This document shows positions 30,072 through 36,873 of a DNA stretch of 36,873 bases, piece by piece. The notes beneath the pieces were generated by a model, which was not told where the DNA came from, did no database searches, and saw only the letters and a list, made by a program, of their open reading frames with translations. Positions within the stretch are counted from its first letter, which is position 1. Each line of letters opens with the position of its first letter. Made by a program: the position numbers and the translations under genes. This DNA comes from JAYRSJ01 sp041920215 (GTDB lineage Bacteria > Pseudomonadota > Gammaproteobacteria > Burkholderiales > Burkholderiaceae_C): NCBI GenBank assembly GCA_041920215.1, contig JAYRSJ010000032.1, positions 1 to 36,873 of the forward strand. Direction: 5' to 3'.

Positions 30072-33000
30072 GGCTGGACCTCGATCGCCGCATTGGGCAG
30101 GGCGCCAAAGCGGTCGGGGGCATACATGGCCTCGATGCGGCTGGGGGGCAGCTGGAAGCGACCCGCGGTATTGAGCCGCAGCAGGTATTCGATCTGGTGC
30201 TTGCCACGCGGCAGCAGCTGGTAGTAGGCCCGCCAGGCATCGGCCGCGCGCTCCTCGTAGGCCAGCCAGGCGCCGCCCTTGCGCTGCGCCGGCTCGGCCA
30301 GCAGGGCCAGCGATCCCTGACCGCCCAGGCCCGAGCCCAGCACCACCGCGCCGGCGGGCAGCGGGTCGGACAGCGCGACCCAGCTCATATCGGCCGAGGC
30401 CTCTAGCTCCAGCCGCACCCGCAGCACATCGCCACGACTCCAGCGGCCGGCCTGGCGCTGCTGCACCGCCTCCACCGTGCGGTGCAGCCGGTAGCCAGCC
30501 TGCTGCGGCGCGAGCAGCGGCACCGCCGCCAGGCTTTGCAGCTGCAGCCAGGGCCGGCCCTCGCCCTGGTGGCGCAGCTGCAGCGGCGCCGCCTGAGCGG
30601 GCCAGGGCAGGCGCAGCTCGCCGCCCTTGGGCTGGCGCTGCCAGTCCAGGCTGCGCTGGGCACCGGCGAGGCTGGCCTCGCTGCGGCCGCCCGGGGCCTG
30701 CGCCTCGAAGCGCTGCGAGAATTTGCGCAGGGCCAGCAGGCCCCAGAGATTGCCGGTGGTGGTGCCCCAGGCCCCGCCGCGCTGCCGCGCCAGCAATCCC
30801 TGCAGCAGGCGCGGCAGTTCGTCCTGCCAGCCGGCATCCTCCAGCATCGCCAGCAGCAGACGCGCCGCATTGCCGTCAGCACTGCCCATCAACCACCACC
30901 AGGCGTCGCCCTCCTCGTTGCTGAAAACCAGACTGCTGCCGGCATAGCTGATGCGACTGCGCAGCAGGGCCTGGGCCGCGGCGATGCGCTCGCTGCGCTG
31001 CGGTGCCTCCGCCAGGCGGCGATGGATCAGCAGCCAGTCGATCACCGCCGCAGTGGGCCAGCGCGGCAGATGGCGCGCATCGATGACGTCCAGCATGCGT
31101 GCCGAGGCCAGCCCTTGGCGCGACAACGCCTCCAGCGCTGCCAGCCGTCGCACCTCCAGGTCCTCGTCCCGCGGCCGCGGTGACCAGCTGTTGCGCTCCA
31201 ACCGCCCCTCAACGAAGGCGCGCAGGCCCGCTGACAGGCGCTCGCGCAGCGGCCCGGGCAGGGGCTGGCCGCTTTCCTCGCTGACGCTCAGCAAGTAGGC
31301 GCTGAGACTGTCGCTGCCCTGTGCACCTTGCCCGGCATCCGCCGGAAAGTAGGCGGCCAGGCCGTCGGCATCCAGATAGCTGGGCAGCTTGTCCAACAGG
31401 GCCTGCCAGGCCGGGCCATCGCCCAGGGCCAGCGCACGCGAGGCCTGCTGTTCCAGGCAGCTGTAGGGATAGGTCTGGAAGAAGCGCCGCAGGCCCGGCA
31501 GCTCGTCGGCCAGGCGGGGCCGCAGCACCAGTTGCACCGCACCGCGCGGGCGACCATCATCGGCCCGCAGTGCCTCGGTCGGCGGCGCCACCATCAGGGT
31601 CTGCGTCCCCTCCAGCGGGGCGAGACTGGCCTGCTGCACCTGCAGCGGCACCGCCGGCTGGACCTGCTGGCGCAGGCTCAGACGGTCGCGTGCCGGGCCG
31701 TTCTGCTGCTGCGCGTCGGCCTCCCAGGCGAGGCTGAGGCTGCCCGCCGGCACCTGCACCACCCACTGCAGCTCGCGCGCCTGGCCGGCAGCCAGGCTTA
31801 GGGTCTGCGGCGCGAAGGTCAGGGCACTGCGGCTGAGTTCGGCAGGAGCCAGGCTGCCGGCCTCGTCCGCCCCGCCGTAGGCCAGGCCGCGCAGCTGCAC
31901 CGTCAGCCGCATCTCGGCCGTGCTGCTGTTGCGCACGGTCAGCAGCGCCTGAAAACGGTCCCCCTCGCGCACCAGCCGGGGTAGCCCGGACAGCAGCTGC
32001 AGGTCCTGGCTGACCCGTATCGTGCTGGCCCCCTGGCCGAACTGCTGGGCGCCGGCATCGGCAATGGCGACCAGACGGAAGCGAGTCAGCGAATCGTTCA
32101 GCGGCACCTCCACCGTGGCCTCGCCGCGCGAATCGAGCGCGAGATCGGGCCGCCAGAGCAGCAGGGTATCGAACAGCTCGCGGCTGGGCGCACGCCCGCC
32201 ACCGCCGCCGGCAGCCATGGCCTTGCGGCCGTAGTGCCGTCGCCCGACGATCTCGCTCTGTCCGGTGGCGGTCTGCACGCCCCAGGCACGCTCGCGCAGC
32301 AGGCCGGGCAGCACATCCCAGCTGTGGTTGCGCTGCAGCTCCAGCAGACCCTCGTCCACTGCGGCGAAGGCCATCCGAGCGCCCGCTACCGGCTTGCCGT
32401 CATGGCTGACCCGGACGCGCACGCGTGCCGTTTGGCGTACGCCGTAGCTGCTCTTGTCTGGGCTGAGCTCGACCTTGAGCTGGTGGGCCGCCAAGCCCAC
32501 CTTCAGCGCGGCCACGCCCAGCTTGAAGGCCGGCTTGGCCAGGTCGACCAGGGCGCTGGGCGGCTGGTAGTCGGCGCTGTCGCGGCGCGCTTCGCGCCAC
32601 TCGCGCCAGAAGCCGGCGGGGCTGCGCCAGCCCCAGCTGAAGAAGCTGTACCAGGGCACCTCGCGCAGCCGCCCGCGCAGGGCCAGCACCGAGACATAGA
32701 CATTGGGGGCCCAGTCGCGGCCGATTTTGAGTTCGATGCTGGGATCGCGACCGCTGAGCGACACGACACGGCTTTCGATCACCCCCTCGCGCTCCACCGT
32801 CAGCAGGGCGGTGGCGCTGCGGAACGGCATGCGCACCTGCAGCCGGGCCGTCTCGCCCGGCGCGTAGGCGGGCTTCTCGGGCAGCACATCGATGCGGTCG
32901 TCGTTGTCCTGCGCGAACCAGAGCTCGCCCTGGCCTGTGATCCAGACCGAGCTCGCCGCTTGAGCGATGCGCCCCTGCCGGTCGGGGCTGGCCGCTACCA

Positions 33001-36000
33001 GCTCGATCTCGCCGCTGGCCTCCAGCTGCGCCTCGCAGCTCAGCAGGCCGCGGCTGTCGGTGCTGCCGCTGCAGACCTGGCCCAAAGGCCGGACCTCGCG
33101 CCGATTCTCGTAGGCATAGAAACCACCGACCATGCGCTTACGGCTGCTGATATGGCGCTGCAGGCGGGCCTGCACCGCGACAGCCTGCTTGGCCAGCGGC
33201 CGGCCGTCGGTATCCAGCGCCAGCACCTGAAAGGCGATCCGGCCCTTGCGGCTGACCCAGCTACCGGTCCGCAGGCCCAGCACCACCCCGGAAGACCAGA
33301 GCGGCAAGGTCTGGCTGACGCTGCGCTGCTCGCCGTTGGGGTCGTTGTAGCGCAGCTCAGCCAGCAGCTCGCCGGGGCCGTGCAGGGCCGGCAGTGCGGG
33401 CAACACCAGCCGTGCACTGCCCTGCGCATCGGTGCGAGCCTGCAGCTTGTCGACCAGCAAACGGCCGGCAGCGGGGGCTGTCGGTTCGCCGCCCTCCCCG
33501 CCATCCTCCTCACCAACGGCCAAGTCGCCCTCGTCCACCGCGCGTGGCCAGGCGAAGCTGAAGCCGGGGTAGGCCGGATAGTGCAGGCTGCGTGGCCGCA
33601 ACAGCGCGGAGAGCTGCAGCCCAGTGTCGGCCATGGCACCGCCTGACATGAAGCCGAGCTGAGCCTGAAACTCCAGACGCTGTGGTGCCACCTGCACCCC
33701 TTTGGGCGGCGTCAGCCGGGCGTCGACCAGGGGAACGCGAAACTCCTCGACGCGGAAGCTGGCGCTGGCTGCACCGACCGGCTGGGCCTGTTCGCCAGCG
33801 CCGCGCAGCAGCTCGACACGGTACAGGCCCAGCTTGGCCGCCGGCGGCACCTGCCACTGGCTGTGGCTGCTACGCGGGTCGGCCCAGCTGAGTGCCTGCT
33901 CGTAACTCTGTCCACTGCCCGCGTGGGTGATGCGCAGCCGGTCGGCCAGCAGCGCCGGCTCGACCAGGGCCAGACCGCCGGCGGTTTCGCGCCTTAGGAA
34001 GTGCTTCATCGACAGGGTCTCGCCAGCACGCAGCAGGCTGCGATCGAGCACCGTATGGCTGCGCAACTCGGACTGGCTGCCGCGCGCCATCGGCTGACCG
34101 AACCGCCAGGGCTCGATGCCGCGCGTCCAGTGGCTCATCACGAAGGCCATGTCCATCTGCCCGTCGGGCAGGCGCTTGCGAGCGCTGACAAAAAAGCCGG
34201 GTTCACGCGCACAAGCCGATGTGGCCGAAGCTGAGGCTGCACCGGGAAGTTCCAGCGCCAGGGGCACGCGGGCCAGACCCTGGCGATCGCTGCGACCGGT
34301 CCATAGCGACTTTCCCTCGCAGGACAGGATGGCCAGCTCGGCGTCGGCCACCGGCTCGCCCCGGTCCAGGCGGGTGACCCAGACAACGCTGCTGTCACGC
34401 CCCCATTTGAAATGCACGCCCAGATTGGTGAGCAGCACGCCGGTGCGCACATACATGGGCTTGGCCTTGTCGAGCAGGGCAGCGCCGAGCTGCGGCGACT
34501 CGATCTCGAGCAGATGAAAGCCGGGTTGGCGCAAAGGCAGGCCGATCACCTCGGCCGCACCTGGCGGGTGCTTGTCTGTGGCTTGGGCAGGCCGCGGCAA
34601 GGCCAAGCGCTGAGCCGAGGGGACGTTGGCCAGCCAGGGCAGCTCGCGGGTAGCGATATAGCGCTGCTGCAGGCGCTTGACCCGCCGACCCGGGCTGGTC
34701 TCGATCTCGACATTCTGTGTCCACTGCTCGCGCGGCAAGCCCAGCTCGCGGGCACTGAGCTGAGCCTCGTGCCAATGCTGCAGGCGCTGGTAGGCCTGGA
34801 GTACCTGGACGTCCTCGTCGAGCCTTTGGCTGCGCAGCGTGCCGGCCCCGGAACCGGCCGCTGAAGCGAGCTCAGACTGCAGATGCCTGAGGGTCAGCGC
34901 AAGCAATGCGGGCTCGCTGGCCGTGTACTCCAGCACGCCGAAGGGCGCCGCCGCGAACTTGGCCAGCGGCGGTAAAGCGCCGGTTGATACTTTCAGCGGG
35001 AAGCTGCCCGCATTGGCGAGCGCGCGGCCACTGCCATCGCGCAGCCCGTCCGGCAACACCAGCGTGAAACTGCTGTGTGGCGGCAGCGGCGTCGGGAAGC
35101 GCAACTCGCTGACCTCCGTCTGCGCCAACTCATCGGCCCCAGATGGCTCGATAGGTGCGATCGCCCGGCCATCGACAGCGTGCAAACGCGCCTTCTTCGC
35201 GATGGCGGCGGCGACCGGCGCGCTGAAACGCAGCAGCAAGGGTCGTATCGGCATGCAGGCCGCACCAGCACGCTCGCGCTCGCAGCTGAACTCCGCCGTC
35301 AACGGTGCGCGCACCTGATAGTCGACGCGCTGCGGCGCGTGTGTCCGCAAGCTCGTATCCTGGGCGGCAGCGATGCCCGCATCGAACACCAGCCGCACCT
35401 GCGCCTGCGCCGGTAAGCGACGCTGGCAGCTGAGCAGCAGGTAACGCTCCTGCTGGAGCAGCGGGATGGCGCGTAGCTTAAGCACGGCGTCGCGCTGAGC
35501 GCCGCTCAGCAGACGCAGCGGCAGGCGTTCGCCCAGTCCCTGCACCTCGCACCAGGCCTTGGCAGCCAGGCTGGCTGCGGCGATCGGGCCGCTGAGTTCC
35601 AGCAGGAAATGCTGATCCTCCTCGATCTGGCTCCCAGGCCAGGGCTGGAAATTCAGAATGCGTGGTGCACCCGTGTTGAAGCTGAAGCCCAACGCCCCCT
35701 GGATAGGCCCGAAGCGGCTATTGAACTCGGACCGGATGTCAACCCGACACCGCACACCGGGCGGCAGCCCTTGTTCAAACTCGTAAATCCATTCCTGGCC
35801 GTTGAGCCAACGCCCATGGCCTTTGATGCTGTCCTGGTTCTTGCAAGCGATCACGGCCGGCGCATCGACTTGAGCGTCGCCGAATGCCTGCAATGGTGTG
35901 TTGAACTGCAGGCGAACCTGGCGTGCATCCGGCACCTCGCCAACCGGACCGAACGAGGCCAGCGACACTGCCGCAGCGGCCGGCACTACCAAGCTAATGC

Positions 36001-36052
36001 CGAGCAGCATGGCCAGAAGCCTACCCAGTTGCAGAAAACGATTTTTCCGCAT
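30068..36052 (-). CDS. Bacterial alpha-2-macroglobulin (YfhM-type), large
   Basis: 1994 residues from ATG at 36052, with GGGAG upstream. A signal peptide at 1-28 ends in an alanine run (VVPAAAAVSLAS); no lipobox cysteine is visible, unlike the lipoprotein form in Escherichia coli. The thioester motif CLEQ is intact (Cys1532, in PYSCLEQQASRALALGDG). MG domains fill the first half, with the bait region and A2M family blocks after them (ELFDTLLLWRPDLALDSRGE; EVPLNDSLTRFRLVAIADA), and a helical TED domain surrounds the thioester. These proteins trap attacking proteases in the periplasm while the partner PbpC repairs peptidoglycan. It is longer than the usual 1500-1650 residues. Confidence 0.95.
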   Translation of the reverse strand: MRKNRFLQLGRLLAMLLGISLVVPAAAAVSLASFGPVGEVPDARQVRLQFNTPLQAFGDAQVDAPAVIACKNQDSIKGHGRWLNGQEWIYEFEQGLPPGVRCRVDIRSEFNSRFGPIQGALGFSFNTGAPRILNFQPWPGSQIEEDQHFLLELSGPIAAASLAAKAWCEVQGLGERLPLRLLSGAQRDAVLKLRAIPLLQQERYLLLSCQRRLPAQAQVRLVFDAGIAAAQDTSLRTHAPQRVDYQVRAPLTAEFSCERERAGAACMPIRPLLLRFSAPVAAAIAKKARLHAVDGRAIAPIEPSGADELAQTEVSELRFPTPLPPHSSFTLVLPDGLRDGSGRALANAGSFPLKVSTGALPPLAKFAAAPFGVLEYTASEPALLALTLRHLQSELASAAGSGAGTLRSQRLDEDVQVLQAYQRLQHWHEAQLSARELGLPREQWTQNVEIETSPGRRVKRLQQRYIATRELPWLANVPSAQRLALPRPAQATDKHPPGAAEVIGLPLRQPGFHLLEIESPQLGAALLDKAKPMYVRTGVLLTNLGVHFKWGRDSSVVWVTRLDRGEPVADAELAILSCEGKSLWTGRSDRQGLARVPLALELPGAASASATSACAREPGFFVSARKRLPDGQMDMAFVMSHWTRGIEPWRFGQPMARGSQSELRSHTVLDRSLLRAGETLSMKHFLRRETAGGLALVEPALLADRLRITHAGSGQSYEQALSWADPRSSHSQWQVPPAAKLGLYRVELLRGAGEQAQPVGAASASFRVEEFRVPLVDARLTPPKGVQVAPQRLEFQAQLGFMSGGAMADTGLQLSALLRPRSLHYPAYPGFSFAWPRAVDEGDLAVGEEDGGEGGEPTAPAAGRLLVDKLQARTDAQGSARLVLPALPALHGPGELLAELRYNDPNGEQRSVSQTLPLWSSGVVLGLRTGSWVSRKGRIAFQVLALDTDGRPLAKQAVAVQARLQRHISSRKRMVGGFYAYENRREVRPLGQVCSGSTDSRGLLSCEAQLEASGEIELVAASPDRQGRIAQAASSVWITGQGELWFAQDNDDRIDVLPEKPAYAPGETARLQVRMPFRSATALLTVEREGVIESRVVSLSGRDPSIELKIGRDWAPNVYVSVLALRGRLREVPWYSFFSWGWRSPAGFWREWREARRDSADYQPPSALVDLAKPAFKLGVAALKVGLAAHQLKVELSPDKSSYGVRQTARVRVRVSHDGKPVAGARMAFAAVDEGLLELQRNHSWDVLPGLLRERAWGVQTATGQSEIVGRRHYGRKAMAAGGGGGRAPSRELFDTLLLWRPDLALDSRGEATVEVPLNDSLTRFRLVAIADAGAQQFGQGASTIRVSQDLQLLSGLPRLVREGDRFQALLTVRNSSTAEMRLTVQLRGLAYGGADEAGSLAPAELSRSALTFAPQTLSLAAGQARELQWVVQVPAGSLSLAWEADAQQQNGPARDRLSLRQQVQPAVPLQVQQASLAPLEGTQTLMVAPPTEALRADDGRPRGAVQLVLRPRLADELPGLRRFFQTYPYSCLEQQASRALALGDGPAWQALLDKLPSYLDADGLAAYFPADAGQGAQGSDSLSAYLLSVSEESGQPLPGPLRERLSAGLRAFVEGRLERNSWSPRPRDEDLEVRRLAALEALSRQGLASARMLDVIDARHLPRWPTAAVIDWLLIHRRLAEAPQRSERIAAAQALLRSRISYAGSSLVFSNEEGDAWWWLMGSADGNAARLLLAMLEDAGWQDELPRLLQGLLARQRGGAWGTTTGNLWGLLALRKFSQRFEAQAPGGRSEASLAGAQRSLDWQRQPKGGELRLPWPAQAAPLQLRHQGEGRPWLQLQSLAAVPLLAPQQAGYRLHRTVEAVQQRQAGRWSRGDVLRVRLELEASADMSWVALSDPLPAGAVVLGSGLGGQGSLALLAEPAQRKGGAWLAYEERAADAWRAYYQLLPRGKHQIEYLLRLNTAGRFQLPPSRIEAMYAPDRFGALPNAAIEVQP

Positions 36053-36173
36053 GCCTGCTCCCGTCAGCGCGTTGCGATGCGGCGGAGTCTAGTTCAGCGG
36101 CGGGTATGCCCATCATGAAAAACAGACAGCAGCGACTCACCTCAACGGGTGCAGCCTGCGCAGTCCCCAAAGC

Positions 36174-36204
36174 AAAAACCCCCGCTTCGTTGGAAGCGGG
36201 GGTT
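36174..36204 (-). terminator. Intrinsic terminator of the rRNA operon
   Basis: On the minus strand CCCCCGCTTC and GAAGCGGGGG pair perfectly (36179-36188 with 36193-36202) around a four-base loop, followed by five T (36178-36174). It lies 16 bases after the 5S gene and before the macroglobulin gene. Confidence 0.88.
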
Positions 36205-36219
36205 GGTGCTGGGATATTA

Positions 36220-36333
36220 GCCTGACGATGACCTACTTTCACACGGGAATCCGCACTATCATCGGCGCTGAGTCATTTCACTGTCCTGTTCGGGATGGGA
36301 AGGAGTGGGACCAACTCGCTATGGTCATCAGGC
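36220..36333 (-). rRNA. rrf: 5S ribosomal RNA
   Basis: About 114 bases. The minus strand begins GCCTGATGACCATAGCGAG and ends GGTCATCGTCAGGC; the two ends pair as helix I. The internal CCCATCCCGAACAGG is the conserved loop of bacterial 5S rRNA. Confidence 0.95.
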
Positions 36334-36533
36334 TTAACTGGTTGGCAAGTTGTTGCTGGAACAACTTACCCAATTTGTAGAGTTTGCAGTATATCTTGGT
36401 TTACTGCGTGAATCAGCTTTGATTTTGATTGCGTTCAAGTGTTCAGTTGACTGAACAGACTTCTGAAGAACGGTATAACTTGTGCTTACTTCAACAAGCT
36501 CTGACGTGTTCATGAGTGAACTGTCAAAGTTAT
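36334..36533 (-). other. 23S-5S internal spacer
   Basis: About 200 AT-richer bases between the 23S 3' end and 5S. No tRNA cloverleaf was found; it should contain the precursor processing stems. Confidence 0.6.
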
Positions 36534-36873
36534 AGGGTCAAGCCTCACGGGCAATTAGTACTGGTTAGCTTAACGCATTACTGCGCTTCCACACCCAGCC
36601 TATCAACGTCCTGGTCTCGAACGACCCTTCAGGGGGCTCTAGGCCCCGGCAAGACTCATCTTGAGACGAGTTTCCCGCTTAGATGCTTTCAGCGGTTATC
36701 TCTTCCGCACTTAGCTACTCGGCAATGCCACTGGCGTGACAACCGATACACCAGAGGTGCGTCCACTCCGGTCCTCTCGTACTAGGAGCAGGCTCTCTCA
36801 ATCTTGCAGCGCCCACGGAAGATAGGGACCAAACTGTCTCACGACGTTTTAAACCCAGCTCACGTACCTCTTT
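36534..36873 (-). rRNA. rrl: 23S ribosomal RNA, 3' end (partial)
   Basis: The last 340 or so bases of 23S on the minus strand. The sarcin-ricin loop core AGTACGAGAGGACCGG lies at about 36768-36784, and the conserved end GTACTAATTGCCCGTGAGGC lies near 36542-36561. The gene continues past the right edge. The exact 3' end is set by analogy and may be off by a few bases. Confidence 0.93.

Noticed and set aside
25705..30224. Two very long plus-strand open frames opposite the solute-binding, cyclase and pbpC genes
   Set aside because: Antisense frames with Arg/Gln/Ala-rich low-information translations and no ribosome binding sites; they cross several real genes.
36334..36533. tRNA gene in the 23S-5S spacer
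   Set aside because: No GTTCGA-type T-loop with matching acceptor stem was found.
1..36873. CRISPR array, insertion sequence, prophage or integrase
   Set aside because: No regularly spaced direct repeats, transposase or integrase motifs, or terminal inverted repeats were seen anywhere in the window.

Overview
This is a high-GC Gram-negative window dominated by a flagellar biosynthesis locus. The gene set and order, the short flagellins ending in a PQQVL-type tail, a divergent fliE, the flhD-type master regulator and the 5S/23S sequences all point to a motile betaproteobacterium of the order Burkholderiales. The Roseateles/Pelomonas/Paucibacter/Rubrivivax neighbourhood is my guess; the genus cannot be fixed from sequence reading alone.

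Layout. (1) 1-2402, minus strand: the 5' end of flhD, a two-domain glycosyltransferase/methyltransferase and a small TPR-like protein. (2) 2403-8808, plus strand: three tandem flagellin genes, fliD, fliS and a fliT-like chaperone. (3) 8894-10177: a YcgR-type c-di-GMP flagellar brake followed by an orphan GspH/FimT-type pseudopilin. (4) 10197-22442: fliE on the minus strand, divergent from a long plus-strand series fliF-G-H-I-J-K-L-M-N-O-P-Q-R. It encodes the MS ring, switch, export ATPase complex, hook-length control and export gate; flhA and flhB are not in the window. (5) 22452-27885, minus strand, convergent with fliR: an orphan extracellular solute-binding protein, a membrane diguanylate cyclase (CHASE8-like, HAMP, GGDEF), a TonB-dependent receptor-like protein and a YfiR-family periplasmic protein. 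The last three overlap at their ends. (6) 27945-36052, minus strand: PbpC and a very large bacterial alpha-2-macroglobulin. (7) 36174-36873, minus strand: a terminator, 5S rRNA and the 3' end of 23S rRNA.

Regulation. Six sites fit a sigma-28 (FliA) promoter, T(A/C/T)AAG-type -35, 11-12 bases, then a (G/T)(C/T)CGATA-like -10. They precede fliC1, fliC2, fliD and fliS on the plus strand, and the TPR/glycosyltransferase pair and the diguanylate cyclase on the minus strand. This ties a putative flagellin-modification operon and a c-di-GMP signalling operon to late flagellar expression. The third flagellin has no such site and sits behind a strong terminator.

The most interesting region is 22452-27885. 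It resembles the YfiBNR (Tpb) c-di-GMP system, but the OM lipoprotein YfiB is absent, a TonB-receptor-like OM protein and a peptide-type solute-binding protein are present, and a sigma-28-like promoter sits directly at the cyclase start.
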